A DNA stretch of 64,000 nucleotides, from NCBI GenBank assembly GCA_012839295.1, contig DUNO01000001.1, positions 186,001 through 250,000 of the forward strand, written 5' to 3'. Shown here one piece after another: positions 42,724 to 51,853 of this stretch. Both the position numbers and the translations under genes were made by a program. A model generated the notes under the pieces. The model had not been told where the DNA came from. It saw only the letters and a list, made by a program, of their open reading frames with translations, and searched no databases. The first letter of the stretch is position 1; each line of letters starts with the position of its first letter. This DNA comes from Clostridiales bacterium (GTDB taxonomy: Bacteria; Bacillota; Clostridia; Lachnospirales; Lachnospiraceae).

Positions 42724-43416
42724 ATGGTTTTCGAATTAAGCACGAAGATGTATTTATTAAACAGCATAGCAGCAGAGGAAACACCAAGAAAACTCTCAGC
42801 ATTAATTGACAGAACGCTTGGAAAAAAGGAGGAATACCTGCTTTTTCATCGCCAGAATGCTTATAAAAACTACTCTCTAGATGGCTTCTTCCCAATAGAA
42901 AAAGGAGGGATTTATAAAGAAGGGAAGATATATATCTTTAGAATTAGGACGGTGGATAAGGATCTTGCAGAATATCTAGAAAAAAGTTTGTTTACGGCGT
43001 ATACCAATGATATGAAAGTACTTACGGTTGCAACAAGAGTAATTCCCAAAAAGCATATTGAAAAAATATACACGCTGACGCCACTAGTCATAAAAAATGA
43101 TTACGGATACTGGCGAAGTAATATGAGCCTTGAAGAGTATGAAGAGAGAATAGGCATTAATCTTATTAAGAATTATAAGCAATTTTACAATTGCAAACTG
43201 GATGAAGATTTTGAACTGTTTACCAGCATAGAATTCAATAATTGTAAGCCTATCGCAGTCCCAATGAAGAATAACATTTCACTATTGGCAGATAAGATAA
43301 CTTTGCATATTAGTGAAAATAGTAAAGCACAAGCACTTGCTTATTTTGCGCTGGGAGTGGGACTGGGAGAAAACGGCCCGAGGGGATTCGGGTTCTGTGG
43401 ATACAAATATCTTTAA
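42724..43416 (+). CDS. cas6: CRISPR repeat endoribonuclease Cas6
   Basis: Cuts the precursor CRISPR RNA within each repeat to release guides carrying the 8-nt handle. The 230-residue protein has the two-RAMP layout and ends with the glycine-rich loop GVGLGENGPRGFGFCGYKYL, the hallmark of Cas6. The middle block TLTPLVIKNDYGYW resembles the conserved (S)P(I/L)V-x strand. The catalytic residue cannot be assigned with confidence; His42 (LFHRQNAY) is a candidate. AAGGAGGTG lies directly ahead of ATG 42724. It opens the cas operon; the cas8b start lies 16 bases past its stop. Confidence 0.92.
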   Translation: MVFELSTKMYLLNSIAAEETPRKLSALIDRTLGKKEEYLLFHRQNAYKNYSLDGFFPIEKGGIYKEGKIYIFRIRTVDKDLAEYLEKSLFTAYTNDMKVLTVATRVIPKKHIEKIYTLTPLVIKNDYGYWRSNMSLEEYEERIGINLIKNYKQFYNCKLDEDFELFTSIEFNNCKPIAVPMKNNISLLADKITLHISENSKAQALAYFALGVGLGENGPRGFGFCGYKYL

Positions 43417-43432
43417 TGGAAGGAGGGACAAG

Positions 43433-45205
43433 GTGTTAAAAGAGGTGATACAAGTCTTTGAGAGAAAATATCAGGAAGGAAGCATTCCGGGAAATAAGGA
43501 TTTCTTTATCACGAAGGAACATATACCTGCGGATGGTGATTACATAATACTGCATGAAATTGAAGGCGGATTTAGAGCAGACAAGCCTGTAAAAATAAAA
43601 ATGGATAAAAACACAAGAATGGTCGAAACAACAAATCCGTATTTTGATTTTATCCGGTCGGCAGATTATATGAGCCGTTATTTGGAATCCAACAAAGCAA
43701 TTGCTGATAAAAACATTCATAGCAATAACTATCTCACGCTTTTTGTTAGGAAGGAAAATCTTTTTAATGGCAAGATAACGGAAGAAACCTTGACTTCCTA
43801 TTATGAGGTATTTAAAGAGCCTTATAAGAAAAAATATACAAGACCACAATTAAGAAAAGCCTATGAGGCAATTGAACAAAAGTACGGAAAGTCTGATGTG
43901 GACAAAATAGAAAAGATTGAGAGCTGGGTAAAGGAGAATTTGTTTCATCTGGATATTGAAAGAGATAGTACCTATCTGAAATTATTCTTCTATTATGACT
44001 TGGAGGAATACCGGAAAGAAAGTGAGAAGTATATTCTGACCAATATTTATAACAGTGCGGACTATAATGTGGTAATTGATCAGACTATCTACGGAGTTCC
44101 TAATAATAATATGGGACTAAACGCAAAAAAGCCTTTTCTTGAGCAAAAGACCAGGAAGAATTCCGTACCTATCTTGTTGAGCCAGGAGGAAGTGTTGCTC
44201 CAAAAAAAATTTTTCGATTATCTTAATAATATGGCTGCTAAAGGTAGGATAAATCTGTATTTTAATAAGGATGAGATTTTGGGTTTTGATGATCAGGAAA
44301 ATCCTGATAGCGAATTTTGTGGATATTTTATCAGAGTGGAAAAAGGAATGGAACCAGAAATTCATGATTTCGATATTATCACTAGTTATAGCAATCAAAT
44401 TAGGCCTTTAAAAATAAAAAATGTTTTAAAGATTAAAGCATCTGATTTGGAATATAGAACGGTATATACTTTGTCAACGTTGAAACGGATTATTGATACG
44501 CTACTATTTAGGAAGTATTTGAGTAAAAATTATTTTAGGGCAGCAAGCAAAATTCGTATTTATGATGAGACACTCAAGAAAAATCTCCTCCTTGCAAGAA
44601 AGAGTATGTTTGACTGGTTTTATAAAGGGATTGATGATAACGTCTGGGAGGTATTAAAAAGAAGCTGTCTCGATCTGACGAAAGACTCTATTTACAGGGG
44701 AGAACTTTGGAAGGATGGGGGAAGAGCCCGAGAGTTATTTAATTTCTATATTTCATTGAAGTATTACTTTGAAGGGAGAGAGTTAATGGATAATAGTTTA
44801 GTGGACGTTGAAAAGCTGAGGGAAAAAGTAAATCAGGAGATAACAGGGCGCATTGAAAGTGATGAGGAGTATTATTTTGCTGTTGGCCAGCTGACAAATT
44901 ATTTTCTTACGTTGAGCAAGGCAAAGGTAAAGAATCATTTTCTGTCAAAACCAATCCTAACTGCCAAGTCAAACGAAAAGATTAAGTCTGAATTAAAGAA
45001 GCTTTACGTCAAGTATATGTATGACATTAAAATAGGGAGGCGTTTCCAGAACTTATATGGAATGGTTTGTCTCTATAATATTCAGAGACAAGCGGTAAAT
45101 GAAGATGCCTTGCTTGCTGGGTTTTTACATAGCAGCCTAATTTATGAGGTCAAGGATACGGATAATGGTGGAACGGCAATAGATACTGAGAATAAGGCGA
45201 ATTAA
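43433..45205 (+). CDS. cas8b: Type I-B Cascade large subunit Cas8b (Csh1/TM1802-like)
   Basis: Large subunit of the type I-B interference complex, expected to read the PAM and recruit Cas3. The 590-residue protein is rich in Lys, Glu and Tyr and lacks enzyme motifs. Its family assignment rests on size, composition and position between cas6 and a Csh2-type cas7. Segments such as NPYFDFIRSADYMSRYLESN near the N-terminus resemble TM1802/Csh1 proteins. The open frame reaches back to ATG 43313 inside cas6, but GGAGGG at 43422-43427 fixes GTG 43433 as the start. Confidence 0.85.
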   Translation: MLKEVIQVFERKYQEGSIPGNKDFFITKEHIPADGDYIILHEIEGGFRADKPVKIKMDKNTRMVETTNPYFDFIRSADYMSRYLESNKAIADKNIHSNNYLTLFVRKENLFNGKITEETLTSYYEVFKEPYKKKYTRPQLRKAYEAIEQKYGKSDVDKIEKIESWVKENLFHLDIERDSTYLKLFFYYDLEEYRKESEKYILTNIYNSADYNVVIDQTIYGVPNNNMGLNAKKPFLEQKTRKNSVPILLSQEEVLLQKKFFDYLNNMAAKGRINLYFNKDEILGFDDQENPDSEFCGYFIRVEKGMEPEIHDFDIITSYSNQIRPLKIKNVLKIKASDLEYRTVYTLSTLKRIIDTLLFRKYLSKNYFRAASKIRIYDETLKKNLLLARKSMFDWFYKGIDDNVWEVLKRSCLDLTKDSIYRGELWKDGGRARELFNFYISLKYYFEGRELMDNSLVDVEKLREKVNQEITGRIESDEEYYFAVGQLTNYFLTLSKAKVKNHFLSKPILTAKSNEKIKSELKKLYVKYMYDIKIGRRFQNLYGMVCLYNIQRQAVNEDALLAGFLHSSLIYEVKDTDNGGTAIDTENKAN

Positions 45206-45219
45206 CGGAGGGATGAGAT

Positions 45220-46176
45220 ATGGATAAACGAGTATATGGAATCATCGGCATTGTTTCAAGAATGAGCAATTGGAATGCGGACTTTACAGGATACCCTAAG
45301 ACAACCTCGGATGGAAGCATCTTTGGAAGCGACAAGGCTTTAAAATATCCGGTTAAAGCTATGTGGAACCAACAGGGAGAAAAGGTGCTTTATATAAAAT
45401 CCTTAAAAAAGCAGGAAGGAAAAAAGGGTGAAATAGATTACATACCAAGATCACTGACAGAACGTTATGACTATTTGTTTGGTAGGGACGGAAACCAGGT
45501 TAAGGATAAAACAGAGGTTTTAAAAAATCTGTTCCAGGCAGTTGATGTGAAGAATTTTGGAGCTACCTTTGCTGAAAAAGGAAATAATATATCAATAACC
45601 GGAGCTGTCCAAATCGGACAAGGAATGAATAAGTATGAAAATTCCTATGCTGTGGAACAACAAATCCTTTCGCCGTTCCGTGATGATTCGGAAAAGCCAG
45701 GCGAAAAAAAGGAGGAGAAGGAAGATGCTAAGGCTACAACGCTGGGAACGAAGATAGTCAGCGATGAGGCTCACTATTTTTATCCATTTGCCATTAATCC
45801 TAGGGTATATGACGAATTTGTTGAGATTGGCGTGACAGATGGATATACGGAGGAAGATTATCTTAAGTTTAAAAATACGATGCTGGTGGCAGCTACTTCC
45901 TTCAGCACCAATGCAAAGATTGGATGTGAAAACGAATTTGCACTTTTTGTGGAGACGGAGCCGGATTTATATCTTCCTGATTTATCGCAATATGTAAGCT
46001 TTACAAAGGCAGAACCCTTGAGTTCGGTACAGCTGGGGCTTGATGATCTATTGAATCGGCTTGGGAATAGAATTAGAAAAATAGAGATTTATTATAATCC
46101 ATATACGTTAAAGGTGGAGCAGCATCTGAACAATGGCAAGGAGTACAATATTTTCACCGGAATCGAATTGCAATAG
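45220..46176 (+). CDS. cas7: Type I-B Cascade backbone subunit Cas7 (Csh2-like)
   Basis: Forms the helical backbone that holds the guide RNA. The 318-residue RAMP protein opens with VYGIIGIVSRMSNWNADFTG and has SITGAVQIGQGMNKYENSY-like sequence near residue 128. HYFYPFAINPRVYDEFVEIG lies near 183 and AATSFSTNAKIGCENEFALF in the C-terminal third. These are typical of the Cas7/Csh2 (Cst2/DevR-related) family. GGAGGGATGAGAT provides the ribosome binding site just before the ATG. Confidence 0.93.
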   Translation: MDKRVYGIIGIVSRMSNWNADFTGYPKTTSDGSIFGSDKALKYPVKAMWNQQGEKVLYIKSLKKQEGKKGEIDYIPRSLTERYDYLFGRDGNQVKDKTEVLKNLFQAVDVKNFGATFAEKGNNISITGAVQIGQGMNKYENSYAVEQQILSPFRDDSEKPGEKKEEKEDAKATTLGTKIVSDEAHYFYPFAINPRVYDEFVEIGVTDGYTEEDYLKFKNTMLVAATSFSTNAKIGCENEFALFVETEPDLYLPDLSQYVSFTKAEPLSSVQLGLDDLLNRLGNRIRKIEIYYNPYTLKVEQHLNNGKEYNIFTGIELQ

Positions 46177-46218
46177 TAAGAACATGCTGTAGGCCTTTGA
46201 TGGCGGATAGGAGCTGAA

Positions 46219-47064
46219 ATGAAAGCGTTAAAATTTACTCTAAAAGGAAAAACAGCTTTTTTTAAAAAACCGGATGTCAACAGCTATTTTTATTTTACAT
46301 ACGGACACATCCATAAAATAGCTTTAATGGGAGTGTTGGGAGCTATTATGGGATATGGAGGCTACAACCAGCAAGCCAGGGATGAAAATAAGGTGTTTCC
46401 GGAGTTTTATGAGAAGCTTATGCATATCCGGGTAAGTATTGTGCCGAAACTGCAAAAGCAAGATGGACAGAGCTGTAATGGGCAAGAAAAAGGTATTCTT
46501 AGTGTAGCACCCGCAAGAAATGCGGTTCAAAGGGGATATTTTAATAAAAAAATCCAAAATTTTAATAATACGGTTGGTTATGCCAATGCGGACGGAAATC
46601 TGATTGTAAGTGAGCAATGGCTTGAGGATCCCTGTTGGGATATCTATCTTTTACAGCAAGGAGAAGTAGAAGAGGCAATTGCAAAATGGATATTAGATTC
46701 AAAAGCAATTTTCATTCCCTATCTGGGAAAGAATGATCATCCGGCAGATATAGAGGGAGCTGAACTGGTGGAGCTGCAAGCGGCGGACTTAAAGGAACCG
46801 TTCCATATGGAAAGCCTGTATTTAAAAGATTATTTTAAAGCTTATACAGATACGGTGGATGATGGATGGGTGGATTTTAGAAATGAGGAACAAAGAAGCT
46901 ACAAATACGAAGAGCGTTTGCCCATAGCATTAGAGGAAACCACCAATCAATATATAACAACCCCGTTTGTATTTACTAATGGGAAGGTAGTATTAAAGGA
47001 AATTTGTAGCGCTGGTGAAGTAATTGTATTGAGACATGCGGAACGGTGTCTTAATTTCTTTTAA
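46219..47064 (+). CDS. cas5: Type I-B Cascade subunit Cas5 (Cas5h/Cas5b)
   Basis: Caps the 5' handle of the guide RNA. The 281-residue protein opens with LKFTLKGKTAFFKKPDVNSY followed by FTYGHIHKIALMGVLGAIMGYGG, the Cas5 N-terminal block in which the glycine-rich helix start binds the handle. VEELQAADLKEP-like sequence appears in the second half. It is somewhat longer than the usual 220-250 residues. A GGAGCTG-type ribosome binding site precedes ATG 46219. A 156-base gap with a perfect 15-nt dyad separates it from cas3. Confidence 0.9.
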   Translation: MKALKFTLKGKTAFFKKPDVNSYFYFTYGHIHKIALMGVLGAIMGYGGYNQQARDENKVFPEFYEKLMHIRVSIVPKLQKQDGQSCNGQEKGILSVAPARNAVQRGYFNKKIQNFNNTVGYANADGNLIVSEQWLEDPCWDIYLLQQGEVEEAIAKWILDSKAIFIPYLGKNDHPADIEGAELVELQAADLKEPFHMESLYLKDYFKAYTDTVDDGWVDFRNEEQRSYKYEERLPIALEETTNQYITTPFVFTNGKVVLKEICSAGEVIVLRHAERCLNFF

Positions 47065-47220
47065 AAAATAGGAAGGGATAGGTCCTATCCGATTTTATTT
47101 GTTGGTCGTGAGCGTATAGAGTAACAGATAGAATCTGATAGGACTTTATCTAATAGGAAATGTTTTTGGTTCATCTTTAATTTGCAATTTATTCTGTTTC
47201 AGGAAGGAGAGATAGTTACT
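47065..47220 (+). other. Gap between cas5 and cas3 with two dyads
   Basis: GGATAGG-T-CCTATCC (47076-47090) is followed by GATTTTATTT, and CAGAT-AGA-ATCTG (47125-47137) lies 34 bases further on. Either could attenuate transcription into cas3 or bind a protein. No gene is seen. Confidence 0.4.
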
Positions 47221-49800
47221 TTGTATTATTTTGATGATATTACTAAAAAGAAATTTTCTGAACTGCTTTGTAGATCGGAATTAGTTTTGGCACATACTGC
47301 GGAAGATGGAAGAAAGGAGACTTTGGAAGAGCACGGCGAACTGTGCATAAAGTATTTGAAAAAAATAACAGAAAAGAAGCAGTTAGATCATATTATGGAG
47401 GGTATGGAAAAACAATGGCTTGGATGGGCAAGTGAGATGGGAAGAGGACTGTTTAGGGAAATGCTGTTTCATACGATATATCTACATGATATTGGGAAAA
47501 TAAATTGTAATTATCAGCGAGGGACGTTGAAAAACAAGTATTTTAGAGAGAACATAGACTTTAACAACAGTAATCATTCCATGCTTTCCGCAATCATATA
47601 TATCAATGAATTTTATAACATATTAAGTAAAATCTCATCAGGAAAGGAACGTGCGATTTTATCCATTTTCCTGTTGTTGAATTCATATATTATTTCCAAG
47701 CATCACGGAAACTTTGATGGCTTTAAAGCTTTTATGGGGAAACTGACAGAACCTGATGGAGAAGGAAAAAGGCTGTATACTGAGCAAATGCTACTGTTTG
47801 AGGAAAGCTATCTTAAGGAGATTCTCCATAATAATGCTTATGGTGCATTAAAAAAATTAGTTAAATCCATAGGTGGAAATATAAAATATTGGGAAAAAGA
47901 AAGAAAAGAAATCTCTTTTGAACTCTTCGTATATACCAGGTTCATAGCCTCTTTGCTATTATCCTGTGATTATTACGCTACTACAGAGTTTAAAAACCAA
48001 AAAGAAGTGAAGGAATTTGGAGCGATCAGTGATATCGGGGAATTCTATGATATATTTAAACAGGAGTCTCTTTATAAAAAGATTCGACACTATGAAAAGA
48101 ATGAGTATGGGCAAAGGAAATCTTATGAAAGCATTAAGGATATTAATGTTCTAAGAAATGAATTATTTCTGGATGCAGAGAGATATTTTCTTGAAAGCCC
48201 ATGGGAGAATATATACTATCTTGAGGCTCCTACGGGCTCAGGCAAGAGTATGGTAAGCTTTAATCTGGCTTTTAGGATGTTGGAACGGATAGACGAGTTA
48301 AATAAAATATTCTATGTCTATCCTTTCAATACCCTGATTGAGCAGAACCTGGAGAATTTGAGTAAGATATTTGGTAACAGTGAAAGGATGAAGGATATAG
48401 CTGTTGTTAACTCCCTTGTTCCTATTATAACTATGAAAAAGGAGACTACAAATATAGAGCATAGCGAGGAAGTGGATCAGGGTATTGATTATGTCAGATC
48501 TTTGCTGGACAGACAATTTCTGCATTATCCTATTGTATTAACAACCCATGTCAGTATGTTTCGATTCCTGTTTGGGACGAATAAGGAAGATCTTTTTCCT
48601 CTTGCACAGATTGCAAACAGTGTGATTATCCTTGATGAAATACAGAGCTATAAAAATAGCATTTGGAAGGAAATTATCACATTTTTAAATCATTATGCAA
48701 AGCTGCTGAATATTAAAGTAATTATAATGTCTGCCACATTGCCTAATCTGAGTAAATTAATAGATACAGAGGTGCGGGCGGTGAGCTTAATCAAAGACCG
48801 AGGTAAGTATTTTAAAAACCCGATTTTTAAAGACAGAGTGAGATTAGACTTTACCTTGCTGGATAGTAAGGAAAATGTAATGGACAGATTGATTGAACAT
48901 GTGGCAATGAATGCAAAAAAAGATAATATTAATATATTAATGGAATTCATTTACCGCAAAAGTGCGGAAGAAGCCTATCAGAAGCTTTGCGATTTAGAAA
49001 TTGGCAATAAAGAAGTCATGATATTAACTGGAGAAAGTTCTGCCCATGAGAGAAAGGAGATTGTAAAAGCATTTAAGGAGAAAAAAGATATTATTTTAGC
49101 TGCAACCCAGGTAGTTGAAGCCGGTGTTGATTTAGATGCCAATATTGGCTATAAGGATATCTCGTTACTGGATTCGGAAGAGCAATTTCTGGGAAGGATA
49201 AACAGGCATTTTCTGAAGGAAGGGGAAGTAGGGCAAGTATATTTTTTTGATTTAGATTCTGCTGAGAGGATCTATAAGGATGATGTGAGAAAAGAAGGGA
49301 TACATACTCTATTAAATAAAGAAATACGGGATATTCTTTTGAATAAAGAGTTTGGGGCATACTATGAAAAAGTCTTGACCCATTTAGTAAAGAGTGCGGA
49401 GGGTTCAAATGGTTTTCGGGAGTTTGTGGAAAAGAGTGTGGGCGAATTAGATTTTTCATCCATAGAATCCAGAATGAATCTGATTGATGCACAATATCAG
49501 AATAGCATCTTTTTTAGCAGGATTATCAAAATTAGTGATACGGAAGTACTGGATGGAGAAGAGGTATGGAATCACTATGTAAGTTTATTGGAAGATAACG
49601 AGATGGAATATGCAGAGAAGAGAATTAAATTGCAGGAAGCTTCGACACGATTGAACCATTTTATTTATGAAACAAAGAAAAAGAATTTTGATTATGAAAA
49701 GCATATTGGCAATTTGTATTATCTTTCCATTGATGTGGACAGGTATTTTGAAAATGGTAGGTTTGTAAGGGAGAGATTTGAAGAGGGATTATTTTTATAA
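47221..49800 (+). CDS. cas3: CRISPR nuclease-helicase Cas3 (HD plus DExH)
   Basis: Degrades DNA marked by Cascade. The 859-residue protein has an N-terminal HD nuclease: His in LVLAHTAEDGRKE, His-Asp in IYLHDIGKIN (about residue 89) and His in SKHHGNFDG. The superfamily 2 helicase has Walker A APTGSGKSMV (about residue 337), YPFNTLIEQNL, motif II LDEIQ (about residue 472), motif III MSATLPN, and motif VI FLGRINRH. Both activities are on one chain. AAGGAGAG at 47203-47210 fits the TTG at 47221; no ATG is available near the N-terminus. Confidence 0.95.
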   Translation: MYYFDDITKKKFSELLCRSELVLAHTAEDGRKETLEEHGELCIKYLKKITEKKQLDHIMEGMEKQWLGWASEMGRGLFREMLFHTIYLHDIGKINCNYQRGTLKNKYFRENIDFNNSNHSMLSAIIYINEFYNILSKISSGKERAILSIFLLLNSYIISKHHGNFDGFKAFMGKLTEPDGEGKRLYTEQMLLFEESYLKEILHNNAYGALKKLVKSIGGNIKYWEKERKEISFELFVYTRFIASLLLSCDYYATTEFKNQKEVKEFGAISDIGEFYDIFKQESLYKKIRHYEKNEYGQRKSYESIKDINVLRNELFLDAERYFLESPWENIYYLEAPTGSGKSMVSFNLAFRMLERIDELNKIFYVYPFNTLIEQNLENLSKIFGNSERMKDIAVVNSLVPIITMKKETTNIEHSEEVDQGIDYVRSLLDRQFLHYPIVLTTHVSMFRFLFGTNKEDLFPLAQIANSVIILDEIQSYKNSIWKEIITFLNHYAKLLNIKVIIMSATLPNLSKLIDTEVRAVSLIKDRGKYFKNPIFKDRVRLDFTLLDSKENVMDRLIEHVAMNAKKDNINILMEFIYRKSAEEAYQKLCDLEIGNKEVMILTGESSAHERKEIVKAFKEKKDIILAATQVVEAGVDLDANIGYKDISLLDSEEQFLGRINRHFLKEGEVGQVYFFDLDSAERIYKDDVRKEGIHTLLNKEIRDILLNKEFGAYYEKVLTHLVKSAEGSNGFREFVEKSVGELDFSSIESRMNLIDAQYQNSIFFSRIIKISDTEVLDGEEVWNHYVSLLEDNEMEYAEKRIKLQEASTRLNHFIYETKKKNFDYEKHIGNLYYLSIDVDRYFENGRFVRERFEEGLFL

Positions 49801-49877
49801 AATGGATATATTCCTTAAGGTGGGACAAGCAAGTAGTTGTTAGCTCAATTAGAAAAAATATAAGGGGCAGGAAACCA

Positions 49878-50369
49878 ATGAAGGTTAACGGTACTTTGAT
49901 AAATTACTATTTCCATTGTAAACGACAATGCTGGCTACATGGCAATCGTGTTAATTTGGAGGATAACAGTGAGGATGTTAAAATTGGAAAAGCAATACAT
50001 GAGTTGAAACAACAGCAGAGCAAGGAAACTGAAATCAGTATTGAAAACATAAAGATAGATAAGATTTCCAGTGAATATCTTACGGAAATTAAAAAATCGG
50101 ATGCAGATGTCAATGCTTCAACCTGGCAGCTACTATTATATTTGAAAATACTGAAAGATAAAGGCATTAATAGGAAGGGACGGCTGGAGTTTGTAGAGAA
50201 GAATAAAACTAAAAATATTGTTTATGTGGAGCTGGATGATAGCAAGGCTATAGAATTGGAAAAGGTTATAAAAGAAGTAGAGGTGCTATTAGGCCAAACA
50301 GAAGTGCCTGCAGCAGCCAAAATGCCAAAATGTAAAAAATGTGCCTATTATGAATACTGCTTTATTTAA
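49878..50369 (+). CDS. cas4: CRISPR adaptation exonuclease Cas4
   Basis: Trims and selects new spacers by their PAM together with Cas1-Cas2. The 163-residue RecB-type nuclease has an Fe-S cluster shared between the N-terminal Cys pair HCKRQCWLHGN and the C-terminal KCKKCAYYEYC. The nuclease motifs are an Asp in IKIDKI and E-x-K in LTEIKKSD, and the QxxxY-type motif is WQLLLYLKIL. Its length is typical of the short Cas4 found next to cas1. Its stop overlaps the ribosome binding site of cas1 (TAAGGAGG). Confidence 0.94.
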   Translation: MKVNGTLINYYFHCKRQCWLHGNRVNLEDNSEDVKIGKAIHELKQQQSKETEISIENIKIDKISSEYLTEIKKSDADVNASTWQLLLYLKILKDKGINRKGRLEFVEKNKTKNIVYVELDDSKAIELEKVIKEVEVLLGQTEVPAAAKMPKCKKCAYYEYCFI

Positions 50370-50381
50370 GGAGGAAAACAA

Positions 50382-51380
50382 ATGGGAAGCACCAGATATA
50401 TCACTTCTATGGGAGAACTGAGCAGAATGGATAATTCTCTTTGCTTTCGCAAGAATGGTAAGAATGTATATATTCCGGTAGAGAACACGAAAGAGATTTA
50501 CTGCATGTCTGAGGTAAGCATTAATACAAAACTACTCGATTTTATAGCACAAAATAATATTATTATGCATTTTTTTAATTACTATGAGGGATACAGCGGA
50601 ACTTTTTATCCCAAAGAACATTATTGTAGCGGCAAGTTGTTAGTTAAACAAGTAGAAGCTTATCGAGATAAAAGATTAGAAATCGCAAAGGCATTTGTAA
50701 ATGGAATTGCAGATAATATTTTTGAAGTGCTCTACCATTATTATAAGCATGATAAAAAGGAGACAAAGGAAACAATCGATTGGTTGAGAAAGGAGTGTAG
50801 AGAAAATCTGGAGCATGCAGGACAGATAAAGCAGATACTGCAGGTGGAAGGTGAAATCTGGCAAAGATTTTACAGTCAGTTTATACATATATTACCGGAA
50901 GATTTTGCTTTTAATCGCAGAGTAAAGCGGCCGCCGGATAATCCTGTTAATGCGCTGATATCCTTTGGCAATACTTTATTGTATGGTAAAACTGTCACAG
51001 CGATTTATCACACGCATTTAGATCAACGGGTCAGCTTCTTACATGAGCTGGCAGAGAGAAGATTTTCGTTGAGCCTTGATATTAGTGAGGTATTTAAGCC
51101 GGTTATAGTATTTCGTACCATATTTGATTTGGTGAATAATAGAAGAATTCAAGTGGATAAGCATTTTGAGAAAAAATATAACTATTGTTTGTTGAATGAA
51201 GAGGGAAGAAATATTTTTATACAGGCCTTTGAAGAGAGAATGGAAACTCCGTTTTCTCATTCAAAGCTAGGAAGAAAGGTGACGTACCGAACGGCGATAA
51301 AACTCGATTGCTATAAATTGATTAAATGTATATTGGAAGGTCAAGAGTTTAGACCTTTTAATCTGAAGGATAGGTGCTAA
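50382..51380 (+). CDS. cas1: CRISPR integrase Cas1
   Basis: Inserts new spacers at the leader-repeat junction. The 332-residue protein has the N-terminal beta domain (RYITSMGELSRMDNSLCF) and the helical catalytic domain. The metal-binding triad is visible: Glu in VEGEIWQRFY (about residue 167), His in AIYHTHLDQRVSFLHE (about residue 236) and Asp/Glu in SLDISEVFKPVI (about residues 250-255). GFGNTLLYG is represented by SFGNTLLYGKT. AAGGAGG lies just before ATG 50382, and cas2 begins on the base after its stop. Confidence 0.96.
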   Translation: MGSTRYITSMGELSRMDNSLCFRKNGKNVYIPVENTKEIYCMSEVSINTKLLDFIAQNNIIMHFFNYYEGYSGTFYPKEHYCSGKLLVKQVEAYRDKRLEIAKAFVNGIADNIFEVLYHYYKHDKKETKETIDWLRKECRENLEHAGQIKQILQVEGEIWQRFYSQFIHILPEDFAFNRRVKRPPDNPVNALISFGNTLLYGKTVTAIYHTHLDQRVSFLHELAERRFSLSLDISEVFKPVIVFRTIFDLVNNRRIQVDKHFEKKYNYCLLNEEGRNIFIQAFEERMETPFSHSKLGRKVTYRTAIKLDCYKLIKCILEGQEFRPFNLKDRC

Positions 51381-51674
51381 GTGAAGAAGGAAAATTATAA
51401 TTTTAATTATGCATTTCTTTTCTATGATGTAAATGAGAAAAGGGTTACAAAGGTATTTAAAGTATGTAAAAAGTACCTTTCCCATTTTCAAAAGTCAGTA
51501 TTTCGAGGCGAAATTACTCCGTCAAAATTAATTTCACTGAGGAATGATTTGAATAAAGTGATTCAGATGGATGAAGATTTTGTTTGTATTATAAAGTTAA
51601 AGAATGACAATGTATATGGTGAGGAAGTTCTGGGAAATAAGAGAAATGAAACGGGAGAAGAATTGATATTATAG
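51381..51674 (+). CDS. cas2: CRISPR adaptation protein Cas2
   Basis: Structural partner of Cas1 in spacer integration. The 97-residue protein has the ferredoxin-like fold start YAFLFYDVNEKRVTKVFKVC, with the conserved Asp after strand 1. FQKSVFRGEITPSKL is the typical second block. It starts at GTG 51381 immediately after the cas1 stop, with AGG in the last cas1 codons as the ribosome binding site. Its stop is only 180 bases from array 2, and the array 2 leader begins at once. Confidence 0.93.
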   Translation: MKKENYNFNYAFLFYDVNEKRVTKVFKVCKKYLSHFQKSVFRGEITPSKLISLRNDLNKVIQMDEDFVCIIKLKNDNVYGEEVLGNKRNETGEELIL

Positions 51675-51853
51675 GAATTTTACCAGGCAGTTTATGTATC
51701 AGATTCTATGAGAGAGGCTTATTATAAGGCTTTGTGAGGCATTGAGGGATTATTATGAATTTTGTCCTTGGTAGCTGGTAAATATTTTGGGAAGCGTTGA
51801 TTTTTGGGCGTTTTCAGGATATGATGTAATTATGAAATAGCCATTTTCTAGTA
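51675..51853 (+). promoter_or_regulatory. Leader of CRISPR array 2
   Basis: Homologous in blocks to the leader at 37789. It carries TTTACCAG (51679-51686) with CTGGTAAA (51775-51782), a shortened version of the same inverted repeat, TTATTATAAG as a -10-like sequence, and ends CATTTTCTAGTA. Confidence 0.8.

Noticed and set aside
43313-43432. Upstream start of cas8b overlapping cas6 by 104 bases
   Set aside because: No ribosome binding site there, whereas GGAGGG precedes GTG 43433 just after the cas6 stop.
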